From NCBI RefSeq assembly GCF_014201875.1, contig NZ_JACHFL010000004.1:350222-414221 (forward strand): a stretch of DNA of 64,000 nt, in the 5' to 3' direction. The translations under genes and the position numbers were made by a program. Source of the DNA: Deinococcus humi. GTDB taxonomy: Bacteria; Deinococcota; Deinococci; Deinococcales; Deinococcaceae. A model generated the notes under the pieces. It searched no databases, had not been told where the DNA came from, and worked only from the letters and a program-made list of their open reading frames with translations. This document shows, piece after piece, positions 49,824 to 58,974 of this stretch. Numbering within the stretch: position 1 is the stretch's first letter; every line of letters starts with the position of its first letter.

Positions 49824-51053
49824 TCACTGACCGATCCACGCCATCGCCCGGTCGGTCAGGCGGTTCAGTGCCTCCACACTCTGCAGGATGTGCTGCTCCT
49901 CGGTGTCCTCAATCTTGTTGTGACTGATGCCGCGCAGGCTCTGGACGAACAGCATCACGGTGGGTATCCCCGCGCGGGCCACCTCCGCCGCGTCGTGCAG
50001 GGGGCCGCTGGGCAGACGGTGACTCCGGGGGACAATCTCAAGAATGGAGGCCTCGGCAGCCTCAATCAGTTCCGGGTGAAAAAGAATCGGCTCGATGTTC
50101 CACAGGTCACCGAACGTAACGCTGCAGCCGCCCTCCTCCGCGATTTTCGTCGCTGCGTCCTGGGCGTCCCGCCACATGGCCGCGAGCCTGTCGGCCTCCA
50201 GGTTGCGCTGGTCCAGCGTGATCTCGCAGGTCTCCACCACGCTGGTGACGATGCCCGGCAGCGTCTTGCAACTGCCGATGGTGCACACGCCGGCGTGCCG
50301 CTCGGCGATGGCGTAGATCTCCTGTGAGAACTGTCCGGCAGCCCGGAAGGCGTCGCGCCGCACGTTCATGGGTGTGCTGCCGGCATGCGCCGCCTGCCCG
50401 TGAAAGGTGATGGTGTGGCGCTCCACGCCGAAGGTCCCCAGCACCGCGCCCAGCGACAGCCCCAGGCCCTCCAGCACCGGCCCCTGCTCGATGTGCAGCT
50501 CCAGATACGCGGCGGCGTTCTTCAGCTCCTCGCGGGCCTGCGGGGCGTCGGCCAAGGTGACGCCCACCCGCTCCAGCGCCTCCTCCAGACCGATGCCGTC
50601 CTTGTCCTTCAGTTTCCGCATCTCGGCAATGTCGATGTTGCCGCCCGCCGCGCTCGATCCGTACAGGCTGCGCCCAAAGCGGGCGCCCTCCTCGTCGGCC
50701 CAGTCCACCAGCCGCACGGTTACAGGCGGCTTTCCCCCCTCCGAGAGGCGGCGCAGCACTTCCAGACCTGCCAGGGTGTTCAGGCAGCCGTCCAGCCAGC
50801 CGCCGTTCGGCACGCTGTCGAGGTGCCCGCCGATCAGCAGTTCCTTCCCGGACTCGCCCTTCAGGGTGGCCCACAGGTTGCCCGCCGCGTCGGTGTGGAC
50901 CTCCACGGGCAGCTCTGCAAGCCGGTCGGTCAGGAACTTGCGGGCGGCCACCCAGGTGTCGGTGAACGCGACCCGCTGCGCGCCGTCAGGAGTGCCGGTC
51001 AGCTCGCGCAGGGCCTTGAGTTCGTCGAGGGTTCGCTGTGGATTGAGGGGCAT
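49824..51053 (-). CDS. M20-family N-carbamoyl-L-amino-acid / beta-ureidopropionate hydrolase
   Basis: 409 residues. Metal ligands and catalytic residues of the M20 allantoate/ureidopropionate group are visible: H77 and D88 in GGHLDSVPNGGWLDG, E121/E122 in WADEEGARFG, H193 in LELHIEQGP and a late histidine in ISHNKIED. The lid carries GQAAHAGSTPMNVRRD. It should split N-carbamoyl-beta-alanine into beta-alanine, CO2 and ammonia, the last step of reductive pyrimidine breakdown that the nearby PreTA and dihydropyrimidinase begin. Allantoate amidohydrolase activity is an alternative, given the purine genes opposite. It is 34 bases downstream of the alpha/beta hydrolase gene. Confidence 0.88.
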   Translation of the reverse strand: MPLNPQRTLDELKALRELTGTPDGAQRVAFTDTWVAARKFLTDRLAELPVEVHTDAAGNLWATLKGESGKELLIGGHLDSVPNGGWLDGCLNTLAGLEVLRRLSEGGKPPVTVRLVDWADEEGARFGRSLYGSSAAGGNIDIAEMRKLKDKDGIGLEEALERVGVTLADAPQAREELKNAAAYLELHIEQGPVLEGLGLSLGAVLGTFGVERHTITFHGQAAHAGSTPMNVRRDAFRAAGQFSQEIYAIAERHAGVCTIGSCKTLPGIVTSVVETCEITLDQRNLEADRLAAMWRDAQDAATKIAEEGGCSVTFGDLWNIEPILFHPELIEAAEASILEIVPRSHRLPSGPLHDAAEVARAGIPTVMLFVQSLRGISHNKIEDTEEQHILQSVEALNRLTDRAMAWIGQ

Positions 51054-51087
51054 GGTCTACCTTATCGAAAAAGTTGCGACCGGGCGG

Positions 51088-52104
51088 TTACCCTGCCAGC
51101 CAGTCGCGCACTGCGCCTTTCAGGAAAGCCAGTTCCTGTGGCAAGCCGGCAGGGCTGCCTGCCCGGTGGCCCCACACCGAAGGGATAGGACGCAACTCGC
51201 CGCGCTTCAGGTAGGCCAGTTCGGCGGCGTTGTCGGCCACCCGGAAATACAGATCGGTTTCGCCCGGCAGCAGCAGCACCCGCGCCTGGATGGCCCCAAG
51301 CGCCGCCGTGAGGTCACCGCCGTACAGGGAGTTGGCACTGATGTCCCCGTGGAACCACGTCAGCGCCTGCGCGTACAGATTTGCGGCGTCCCAGGCGGCA
51401 AAACTGGCCTCCCAGTCGGTGCGCAGGTACGTCTCCAGATCGGGTGCGCCCAGCACGGTCTGAAACAGGTTCTGGCGGTAGAAATCCTGACTCAGCCCCC
51501 AGCCCGCGTAGATGTGCCCGAAGGCCCGCAGCGAGGCGTGCGGTACGGCGCTAAATTGACCGTTCCCAACGTACTCCGGTGCGGCCTCCAGCGTTCGCAG
51601 CAGCCCCGACAGGAACACCTTGTTGTGCGGCGCCGTGCGGGCGCTGCCGCACACGACGAACGCGCGCTCCACCCGCTTCGGGAACAGCGCGGCCCAGTGG
51701 TATGCCTGCATGGCCCCCATCGAGAAGCCGTAGGCGGCGGCCAGGTGCGTGATCCCGAAGACCTCGCGCAGCAGTCGTTCCTGCGCCAGCACGTTGTCGC
51801 GCACGGTTACGACTGCCGGGTAGTCCGGCGTGCTGTCCGCGCCCGACGACAGTCCGTTGGAAAACATGTCGGGAATGACGATGAACCACCGCGTCGGATC
51901 GAGAATGCCGTCCGGGCCGATCAGCCAGTTCTGGCCGTCGTGGGTGGCCGTGTAACTGCACGGATACACGATCACATTGTCGCGCGCCGCATTCAGCGTG
52001 CCGTGCGTCTGCCAGGCCAGCCGCGCGTTCTGGATCACGCCGCCGCGCTCGGTGGGCCAGTCGCCCAGCTCGAAGACCCCCTCCTGCACCGGCCAGGGGG
52101 TCAT
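51088..52104 (-). CDS. MetX-like alpha/beta hydrolase within the pyrimidine cluster
   Basis: 338 residues from the ATG at 52104; a longer frame to 52161 begins at a GTG without ribosome site. The fold is that of homoserine O-acetyltransferase-like alpha/beta hydrolases: nucleophile S128 in GFSMGAMQA, a late aspartate in PGETDLYF and a histidine in VWGHRAG. True MetX proteins read GGSMGG at the nucleophile, so this is a variant branch. Between the ABC importer and the carbamoyl hydrolase, it may act on an ester or amide linked to nucleobase use. The reaction is unknown. Confidence 0.75.
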   Translation of the reverse strand: MTPWPVQEGVFELGDWPTERGGVIQNARLAWQTHGTLNAARDNVIVYPCSYTATHDGQNWLIGPDGILDPTRWFIVIPDMFSNGLSSGADSTPDYPAVVTVRDNVLAQERLLREVFGITHLAAAYGFSMGAMQAYHWAALFPKRVERAFVVCGSARTAPHNKVFLSGLLRTLEAAPEYVGNGQFSAVPHASLRAFGHIYAGWGLSQDFYRQNLFQTVLGAPDLETYLRTDWEASFAAWDAANLYAQALTWFHGDISANSLYGGDLTAALGAIQARVLLLPGETDLYFRVADNAAELAYLKRGELRPIPSVWGHRAGSPAGLPQELAFLKGAVRDWLAG

Positions 52105-52219
52105 GCGCGACCGCCGCGCTGACCGGGGGAGAGGGGCTTTGCGGGACGGGGTGGGGCGCACAGCAGGATTGACGACATACGCCTACCCTACGCCCTGCCG
52201 CTAGACGATGGACAGGCGC

Positions 52220-52255
52220 AGGGCCACAGGGCTGGTGAGCTGTTCCTGTGGCCCT
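52220..52255 (-). terminator. hairpin after the ABC substrate-binding gene
   Basis: An 11-base-pair perfect stem (AGGGCCACAGG / CCTGTGGCCCT on the plus strand) with a 14-base loop starts 10 bases beyond the binding-protein stop on the minus strand. No T run follows. It could end or attenuate the importer transcript before the hydrolase pair. Confidence 0.55.
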
Positions 52256-52265
52256 ACGCCGGAAC

Positions 52266-53336
52266 TTACTTCGCCTTCTTGCCCGTCGCCTCCTCCCACA
52301 CGCTGTAATTCACCGCTCCGGCGCTGGGGACGGCTTTCAGGATGCCCAGATCCATTAGCAGCTTCACGTTGGCGTTGTAGGTGGCCCTGTCCAGCAGCCC
52401 GGCGTTGCCTTTGAGGGTCTGTCCGGCCTTGTACAGCTTGGCCACTTCGGCCATCTGCCAGGTCTGGTGTCCGGCGGCGTTTGAGCGCGTGCCCGAACCC
52501 TTGCAGGTATTGCCGCAGTTGACCAGCACGATCTGCACGGCCTCCTTCTGGTTCGCCACGGCGTAGTTCCAACCCTTGATGGTGGCGCGCACCAGCCGGG
52601 CAGCGACCTCCTGCCCGCTCATGCCACTGTTCTTGAAGTTCTTGCTGTCCAGCGTCTTCTGGGTGGTGAACATCAGGTCCTCCAGGAGATTGATCCCGAA
52701 ATCGCTGACGTTGAAGACCTTGAGTTTGTCCAGCGGGTAGCCCAGCCCCACGATCTGATCGATCTCGTTGTAGGTCATGGCCGACACCAGATCCACCTTG
52801 TCGGGGAAGACGAGGCTGGGATCAAAGGGATACGTGACAGCCTGCACGCTGGGCTTGGCCACCGTGCTGTCCAGGCTGGTGGTCATGCCGTACTTCTTGA
52901 GCAGTGCCACCGCCGGATACTCGTTGCCGCTGGGCCAGACACCGACGCGTTTGCCCGCGAACTGCTTGGGATCGGTCAGGTTGCTGGATTTCAGCGCCAC
53001 GAGGGTGTAGCCGCTTTTCTGGAACAGCTGAGCGATATGCACCACGGGGAGGCCCTGCTGCCGTGCGGTCAGGAGGTCCGTGATCCAGGTGGTGCCGAAA
53101 TCCGCCGCTCCCGTCGCCACGGTCTGGATCGGCGACTGATCGCCGATGGGCAGCAGCGTCACGTCCAGCCCCTCGGCCTTGTAAAAGCCCTTGGCCTGCG
53201 CCACGAAAAAGCCCGCGAACTGCGCCTGGGGGAACCACTTGAGCTGCAGTTTCACCGGAACGTTGGCGGCGCCCGCGCTGCTGAGGGCCGAGGCGACAAG
53301 GGCAGCGGTCAGGGCGGACAGGACGTTTCTCTTCAT
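52266..53336 (-). CDS. ABC transporter substrate-binding protein, NMT1/THI5-like
   Basis: 356 residues from the ATG at 53336 (GGAGG upstream); the open extension to 53411 has no start support. Signal peptide residues 1-23. The mature N-terminus KLQLKWFPQAQFAGFFVAQ is a clear signature of NMT1/THI5-like binding proteins that recognise pyrimidine-type molecules. The adjacent uracil-reducing enzymes suggest a pyrimidine base or a related ring compound as ligand; this is inference. It is encoded last in the four-gene importer block, 96 bases after permease 1. Confidence 0.88.
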   Translation of the reverse strand: MKRNVLSALTAALVASALSSAGAANVPVKLQLKWFPQAQFAGFFVAQAKGFYKAEGLDVTLLPIGDQSPIQTVATGAADFGTTWITDLLTARQQGLPVVHIAQLFQKSGYTLVALKSSNLTDPKQFAGKRVGVWPSGNEYPAVALLKKYGMTTSLDSTVAKPSVQAVTYPFDPSLVFPDKVDLVSAMTYNEIDQIVGLGYPLDKLKVFNVSDFGINLLEDLMFTTQKTLDSKNFKNSGMSGQEVAARLVRATIKGWNYAVANQKEAVQIVLVNCGNTCKGSGTRSNAAGHQTWQMAEVAKLYKAGQTLKGNAGLLDRATYNANVKLLMDLGILKAVPSAGAVNYSVWEEATGKKAK

Positions 53337-53432
53337 GGGATTCCTCCGGGCGCGCGGTGGCGCAGTGGTGAGCAGAAAGCGGATGGAAAGTGGCAGGTGG
53401 AAACCGTCCAAGGAGGCTGGTTCGGTCTGCGC

Positions 53433-54419
53433 TCACCCCGGCTGTCGTCGGCTGGCGTGCCAGCCTGTAAAGCGTGCCTCCAGCCACGAGAGGACGCCGT
53501 AGAACGCGATGCCCAGCACCGAGGCGATCACGATGGCCGCCCACACGATGTCCAGATTGAAACGCCCAGCCTCGATCTGGATCCGGAAGCCCAGCCCCTG
53601 CCCGGTGGTGCCGAAGAATTCACCAACAATCGCGCCGATCAGGGCCAGGGTGGAACCGATTTTCAGGGCATTGAACAGGAACGGCAGCGCACTGGGAACG
53701 CGCACCAGCCGGAACGCGGCAGCGGGTGTGACCGCGTACGTCTGCATCAGGTCCAGCAGCAGGGGATTGGCACTCTGCAAGCCGCGCACCACGTTCACCA
53801 CCACCGGGAAGAAGACCGTGATGGCGACGATGATCGCCTTGCTCGGCCATTCCAGCCCGAACGCCTTGACGATCACCGGGGCGAGCGCCACGATGGGAAT
53901 GCTGGAAAACAGCCCTGCGTAGGGCAGCGCCCCGCGTTCCAGAAACGGAAATCGCACGGCGGCCAGCGCCACCGCAATCCCTGCCCCCACCCCGGCCAGA
54001 TAGCCCAGCAGCGCCTCCTGCGCGAAGGTCACGCGGGCGTCGGTCAGCAGGACGGCGCGTGACTGGTAAAGAGCAGTAGCCACGCGGGTGGGCGTGGGGA
54101 TCAGACCCGGCGGCACGCCGTAGGCACGCAGCAGGCCCTCTACAGCAATCAGGGTCAGCAGGGCGGCCAGCAGGGCGGGAACGAGGCCGCCGGTGCGGCG
54201 AGCCAGCGCGGCCAGGCCATACATGCCTGCTCCCACGCCCAGCACGATGAGCGCGAGGCTTAGCGCCTTGCGTGCGGGCGGCACGCCGTCCAGGGGAAAA
54301 TTCCAGACGTTCCAGACGGCGGCCAGGAGCAGAGCCAGCCCGAGGAGCAGCGTCAGCCACCCCAGGCCTGGCAGGCCGCGTGCCCCGACCCGACCTAGCG
54401 CGACTGTCCGGCTCGCCAC
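53433..54419 (-). CDS. ABC transporter permease 1 of pyrimidine-cluster importer
   Basis: 328 residues from a GTG at 54419 that overlaps the end of permease 2 by 25 bases; a longer open frame upstream is a shadow of permease 2. About 8-9 hydrophobic segments, including an N-terminal pair not found in the shortest family members. The ABC contact loop is recognisable (DLMQTYAVTPAAAFRLVRVP). It belongs to the SsuC/TauC/ThiX-like permeases. With permease 2 it probably forms a heterodimer. Confidence 0.83.
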   Translation of the reverse strand: MASRTVALGRVGARGLPGLGWLTLLLGLALLLAAVWNVWNFPLDGVPPARKALSLALIVLGVGAGMYGLAALARRTGGLVPALLAALLTLIAVEGLLRAYGVPPGLIPTPTRVATALYQSRAVLLTDARVTFAQEALLGYLAGVGAGIAVALAAVRFPFLERGALPYAGLFSSIPIVALAPVIVKAFGLEWPSKAIIVAITVFFPVVVNVVRGLQSANPLLLDLMQTYAVTPAAAFRLVRVPSALPFLFNALKIGSTLALIGAIVGEFFGTTGQGLGFRIQIEAGRFNLDIVWAAIVIASVLGIAFYGVLSWLEARFTGWHASRRQPG

Positions 54420-55279
54420 GGCGTCACCAGCCTCTCGATCAAGCCCAGCACGGCCACCAGGGCGATGCCCAGCCCCGCGCCGTACAGCATGATCACCCAC
54501 AGCGCCAGCGTGTCCGACGCCCGCGAATTCTCGGCCAGCATCTTGCCCAGGCCCGAGAAACTGATGGTGCTGATCTCCGCGACGATCGAGCCGATCAGCG
54601 CGGCTGTGGCCGCCACCTTCAGGGACGTGAAAAGGAAGGGAAGGCTGGCGGGCAGCCGCAGGGTCCAGAAGGTCTGCCACCCCGACGCCCGGTAGGTGGT
54701 CAGCAGGTCCTCCTGCATGGGATCGGGGCTCCGCAGGCCTGCCGCCACGCCCACCGCCACCGGAAAGAAGGCGATGTATGCGGCGATCAGCGCCTTGGGC
54801 AGCCAGCCCTGCACCCCGTACTGCCCGAGCACCACGGCCAGCATGGGCGCGAGGGCGATCACCGGGACCGTCTGCGAGGCGATCAGCCACGGCAGCGTCA
54901 CCCGCTCGAAAGCGCGGCTGGCCACCAGGGCGACGGCCAGCCCGACGCCCAGCGCGGAAGCGATCAGCAGCCCCACGACCGTTTCGCCCGCCGTGACCAG
55001 CGTGTTGTATGGCACGCTCGTCGGGGCCATCGGCGGCACGCTCATGGCCCGCAGGCTGTTGCCCAGTTGAGCGGGGGCGGGCAGCACCGGATTGCGGAGC
55101 TGGGTGGCACAGGCGATGGCGGTGGCACAGCCCAGCTCCGCGCCGCTGTTCAGGCTGCGCTGCGCCGCACCGACATTGACCGCCAGCATCAGCGGCCAGT
55201 ACAGCAGCAGCGCGATGACTGCCACGATGAGCATCGGCCCCAGGTTGCCGCCCATGGATGGGCTTCTCTTCCTGACCAT
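54395..55279 (-). CDS. ABC transporter permease 2 of pyrimidine-cluster importer
   Basis: 294 residues from the ATG at 55279, which shares one base with the ATPase stop (TGATG). One N-terminal membrane segment (about 14-34), a long outer loop containing the cysteine pair CATAIACATQ, then five or six segments with the coupling loop DLLTTYRASGWQTFWTLRLP. Same family as permease 1 but clearly diverged. The longer frame to 56374 runs through the ATPase gene in another register and is not real. Confidence 0.85.
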   Translation of the reverse strand: MVRKRSPSMGGNLGPMLIVAVIALLLYWPLMLAVNVGAAQRSLNSGAELGCATAIACATQLRNPVLPAPAQLGNSLRAMSVPPMAPTSVPYNTLVTAGETVVGLLIASALGVGLAVALVASRAFERVTLPWLIASQTVPVIALAPMLAVVLGQYGVQGWLPKALIAAYIAFFPVAVGVAAGLRSPDPMQEDLLTTYRASGWQTFWTLRLPASLPFLFTSLKVAATAALIGSIVAEISTISFSGLGKMLAENSRASDTLALWVIMLYGAGLGIALVAVLGLIERLVTPWRAGQSR

Positions 55280-56127
55280 CAGCGTGCCTGATGGTCGGCG
55301 TCGAAGCCGTGACCCCGCCGCAGCAGCTCCCGCACCCGCGTCGCCAGCTCGAAAAAGCGCGGACTTTCGCGGGTTTCCACGTTGCGCGGGTACGGCAGGT
55401 CGATGTCCACTACGCCCTCGATCTTGCCGGGCCGGGAGGTCATCACCACGACCCGGGTGCTCAGGAACACCGCCTCGCTGATGCCGTGCGTGACGAACAC
55501 CACCGTTTTGCCAGTCTCCTGCCACAACCGCAGCAATTCGCCGTTCAGGTGTTCGCGGGTGATCTCGTCCAGCGCGCCGAACGGCTCGTCCATCAGGAGC
55601 AAGCCCGGATCGAAGGCCAGGGCGCGGGCAATGCTGACCCGCTGCTGCATGCCGCCCGACAGCTGCCAGGGGTAACGCGCCGCAAAGCCCTCGAGCCCGA
55701 CGAGCTTCAGCATCTCGTGGGCGCGGGCCTGCCGGGCGGCTTTCGGCATCCGGTTGGCAGACCCGGCCATCACGTCCAGCGGCAGCAGCACGTTGTTCAG
55801 GACCGTGCGCCATTCCAGCAGCGCCGGCGCCTGAAACACATAGCCGTAAGCCCGCTCCTGCCGCGCCTGCGCGGGCGATCTGCCGCCCACCAGCAGATCC
55901 CCGCCCGTCGGCGTGATCAGATCGGCCATCAGCCGCAGCAGCGTGGTCTTGCCGCAGCCACTGGGGCCGATCAGGCTGATGAATTCGCCCTGCCCGATGT
56001 CCAGCGTGGCGTCCTTGAGAGCCACCGTATCGCCCTGCGCGCCCCGGAAAACCATGTTGAGGTCCTTGAGATGGACGGCGGGTTGCCCCCTTTCCCTCAG
56101 GGCCGGCACTGGCGCGGCGGCAGTCAA
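55279..56127 (-). CDS. ABC transporter ATPase of pyrimidine-cluster importer
   Basis: 282 residues from a TTG at 56127 that overlaps the dihydropyrimidinase stop (TTGA). Walker A GPSGCGKTT at 54-62, Q-loop VFQAPALLEW, signature LSGGMQQR and Walker B LLLMDEPFGALDE are complete, followed by the switch histidine in FVTHGISEAV. This is the SsuB/TauB/ThiZ-type ATPase that drives the two permeases encoded next. The one-base and four-base overlaps mean it is co-translated with its neighbours. Confidence 0.9.
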   Translation of the reverse strand: MTAAAPVPALRERGQPAVHLKDLNMVFRGAQGDTVALKDATLDIGQGEFISLIGPSGCGKTTLLRLMADLITPTGGDLLVGGRSPAQARQERAYGYVFQAPALLEWRTVLNNVLLPLDVMAGSANRMPKAARQARAHEMLKLVGLEGFAARYPWQLSGGMQQRVSIARALAFDPGLLLMDEPFGALDEITREHLNGELLRLWQETGKTVVFVTHGISEAVFLSTRVVVMTSRPGKIEGVVDIDLPYPRNVETRESPRFFELATRVRELLRRGHGFDADHQAR

Positions 56128-57524
56128 ACCGGAACCTCGGCCCGCTGCACCTGTTGCGGGGAGCGCCGCAGCAACTGCCCGCGCCCCGGCTCGCCCATGA
56201 ACTGACCGTCGCGCACCGCCACCTGCCCGCGCACCGTGACCACGCTGGGCCGTCCGTCGATCTCGAAGCCCTCAAAGCCGCTGTAATCGTTGTTGACGTG
56301 CGACAACTGCGCGCTGATGGTGCCTCGGTAGTTCGGATCGTAGACCACCAGATCGGCGTCCGAGCCGACTTCAATCGCGCCCTTCCTGGGATACAGCCCG
56401 AAGATCTGCGCCGCGCGCGTGCTGGCCGCGGCCACGAAGCGGCTCAGGCTCAGGCCGCCCCGGCTGACGCCGTAGGTGTACAGCAGGTTCACGCGGTCCT
56501 CAATGGCCGGAATGCCGTTGGGGATCAGGGTGAAATTGTCGTCGCCCATGCGCTTCTGGTCCACGTCGAAGGGGCAGTGATCGGTAGCGACCGTGTCGAT
56601 CTCACCGTTTTTCAACGCCTGCCACAGCGCCGCCTGATTGGATTTGTCGCGCAGCGGCGGACTCATCACGTGTTTGGCCCCCTCCACGCCAGGGCGCTCG
56701 GCATACGTTTTGTCCAGCAGAAAATGCGGAATCACGGACTCGATGTGGATGTTGACGCCGCGCTCACGGGCGTCCAGCGCAGCTTTGAGTGCCCTGGCGT
56801 TGGACAGGTGCACCACGTAGCCTGTGGCCCCGGTCATCTCCAGAAAAGTGGCGAAGTGCGCGGTGCCGTCGGCCTCCACCTGCTCGGGGCGGCTGGGCTC
56901 GTGCCACTCAGGTCCCGTCTTGCCCTCCGAGAGCAGTCTGGCCTGCAACTGGGCCACCAGCTCGGCGTTCTCGCAGTGGGCGGTGACCACCACGCCCAGC
57001 TCCCTTGCCAGCTTCAGCGTGTGGTATAGCGTCGCGTCCTCGATGCCGAAGGCGCCCTTGTAGGCCAGAAACACCTTGAAGGAGGTCATGCCGTCCGCGA
57101 CCAGCTCGCGCAGCGTTTGCTCGGTGCCCTCGTCCCAGCGCGTCACGCCGATGTGGAAGGTGTAGTCGCAGGCGCTATTTCCGGCGGCCATCTGAGACCA
57201 GATGTTCCAGCCGTCCCGCAGTTCCTCGCTTCCGGCGGGAGCCAGCATCTCGATAAAGGTGGTGGTGCCGCCGATCAGCGCGGCCTGACTGGCCGTGGCG
57301 TGGGTATCCTTGGCAAACGTCCCCATGAACGGCAGATGGATATGCACGTGCGGATCGATAAAACCGGGAAAGATGTACTTGCCGGTCGCGTCGATGGTTT
57401 CGGTGCCCTCCGGTGCGCTCAGGTTCTCGCCGATGAGCGAGATGGTCTCGCCCTCGATCAGCACGTCTGCCGTGTACTGCTTCTCTGCCGTGACGATCTC
57501 GCCGTTCTTGATGAGCAGGGTCAT
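56124..57524 (-). CDS. hydA: dihydropyrimidinase (D-hydantoinase)
   Basis: 466 residues from the ATG at 57524 (AGGACG upstream); the frame to 57566 adds 14 codons without support. Metal ligands H59 and H61 lie in DPHVHIHLP, the carboxylated lysine in MTSFKVFLAYKG, further ligands in TAHCEN and VHLSN, and the catalytic aspartate in ATDHCPFD. It opens dihydrouracil and dihydrothymine to N-carbamoyl-beta-amino acids. Length is normal. It follows preA by 70 bases and precedes the importer ATPase with a four-base overlap. Confidence 0.93.
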   Translation of the reverse strand: MTLLIKNGEIVTAEKQYTADVLIEGETISLIGENLSAPEGTETIDATGKYIFPGFIDPHVHIHLPFMGTFAKDTHATASQAALIGGTTTFIEMLAPAGSEELRDGWNIWSQMAAGNSACDYTFHIGVTRWDEGTEQTLRELVADGMTSFKVFLAYKGAFGIEDATLYHTLKLARELGVVVTAHCENAELVAQLQARLLSEGKTGPEWHEPSRPEQVEADGTAHFATFLEMTGATGYVVHLSNARALKAALDARERGVNIHIESVIPHFLLDKTYAERPGVEGAKHVMSPPLRDKSNQAALWQALKNGEIDTVATDHCPFDVDQKRMGDDNFTLIPNGIPAIEDRVNLLYTYGVSRGGLSLSRFVAAASTRAAQIFGLYPRKGAIEVGSDADLVVYDPNYRGTISAQLSHVNNDYSGFEGFEIDGRPSVVTVRGQVAVRDGQFMGEPGRGQLLRRSPQQVQRAEVPV

Positions 57525-57594
57525 AGTTACGTCCTCGCAGGATGCGTTCGGGATGGATAACGCCACGCGCCGACCAGGGGTCAGGCTGCCGGCG

Positions 57595-58974
57595 TCAATG
57601 AATCTCGATGCCCTGCTCTGCGCGGTAGGCCATCATGGCGTCCCAGCTGGTGGCAATTTCGGGGCGCTGGGCGGTCAGGGCGTCCCAACAGATGTTCTGC
57701 TGGGTGCTGGGAACGCTGACCATGGTGATGCAGCCGTCCACCGGGCAGACGTTGGCACACAGCGCGCAGCCCACGCAGTCCGGCTCGCGCACGACAGGTA
57801 TGGGACGCGTGTCGGCCACCGCCTTGCCGTTGACTCGCACGTCGTAGCCGGGATTCACCCTCGCCCCATTTCCGGCCACCAGATCAATGCACTGGTGGGC
57901 TGTATCGTTGCAGGCCACGTAACACAGATTGCACTGGATGCACTTGTCGGGATCGATGCGCGCGACCGCCTGATAGCCCAGATCGAGTTCGCCGAAGGTG
58001 CTGACCTGCGGCAGCGCCCGGCCCGAGACGTCGGCAATGGTGGCAAAGCCCTTGTCGTCCATCCAGTTGCCCAGGCCGTCGATCATGTCCTCCACGATGC
58101 GGTAGCCGTAGTGCATGGCGGCGGTGCACACCTGCACGGCCCCTGCGCCCAGCAGCAGGAACTCCGCGGCGTCCTTCCAGGTGACGATCCCGCCCATTCC
58201 GCACACCGGGACGCCGCTTTTCAGCACCTGGGTGTCGGTCAGCAATTCGGTGAGCATGTTCAGCGCAATCGGCTTGACCGCTGGCCCCGCGTAGCCGCCG
58301 TGTGTGCCGCGCCCACCAATGTTGGGCGTGATCTGCAGGGTGTCGAGGTCAACGCTCATCACCGAATTGATGGTGTTGATCAGGCTCAATGCGTTTGCCC
58401 CACCCGCGATGGCGGCGTGCGCGGGCTCGGTGATGCGGGTGACGTTGGGCGTCAGCTTGACGATCACCGGCAATCTGGTGATTGAAGTCACCCAGTGCGT
58501 GTTCAGCTCGCACATCTCCGGCACCTGCCCCACCGCCGCGCCCATGCCGCGCTCGGACATGCCCTGGGGGCAGCCGTAATTGAGTTCGATGCCATCCGCC
58601 CCGGTATCCTCGATCTGCATGACGATCTCGCGCCACGCTTCGGGCGAGGCGTCCACCATCGCGGACACGATCACGGCGCGGTCCGGCCACAGCCGCTTGA
58701 TCTCGGCGATCTCACGCAGGTTCACGTCCAGCGGGCGGTCGCTGATCAGCTCGACGTTGTTGATCGCCAGCAGGCGCTGTCCGGCGATGCTCAGGCCGCC
58801 GTAACGGTTGCTGATGTTCAGCACCGGCGCGCCGATGGTCTTCCACACGGCCCCGCCCCAGCCATGCTCGAAGGCACGGTGGATCTGGGCGCCGCTGTTG
58901 GTGGGCGGCGCGGAGGCCAGCCAGAATGGATTGGGCGCGCGGATGCCGGCGAAATTGACGGAGAGGTCAGCCAT
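57595..58974 (-). CDS. preA: NAD-dependent dihydropyrimidine dehydrogenase subunit PreA
   Basis: 459 residues. An FMN TIM barrel (about 1-320) starts MADLSVNFAGIRAPNPFWLASAPP and contains the active-site cysteine loop YGCPQGMSERGMG. The C-terminal ferredoxin-like part has two [4Fe-4S] motifs (CIQCNLCYVAC and CVGCALCANVCPVDGC). It reduces uracil or thymine to the dihydro form with electrons from PreT. The start overlaps the end of preT by 8 bases, so the two subunits are coupled. Confidence 0.94.
   Translation of the reverse strand: MADLSVNFAGIRAPNPFWLASAPPTNSGAQIHRAFEHGWGGAVWKTIGAPVLNISNRYGGLSIAGQRLLAINNVELISDRPLDVNLREIAEIKRLWPDRAVIVSAMVDASPEAWREIVMQIEDTGADGIELNYGCPQGMSERGMGAAVGQVPEMCELNTHWVTSITRLPVIVKLTPNVTRITEPAHAAIAGGANALSLINTINSVMSVDLDTLQITPNIGGRGTHGGYAGPAVKPIALNMLTELLTDTQVLKSGVPVCGMGGIVTWKDAAEFLLLGAGAVQVCTAAMHYGYRIVEDMIDGLGNWMDDKGFATIADVSGRALPQVSTFGELDLGYQAVARIDPDKCIQCNLCYVACNDTAHQCIDLVAGNGARVNPGYDVRVNGKAVADTRPIPVVREPDCVGCALCANVCPVDGCITMVSVPSTQQNICWDALTAQRPEIATSWDAMMAYRAEQGIEIH

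Noticed and set aside
54395..56374. Possible long fusion of permease 2 with upstream sequence
   Set aside because: The part beyond 55279 is an alternative register of the ATPase gene. The ATG at 55279 couples to the ATPase stop and gives a normal permease.
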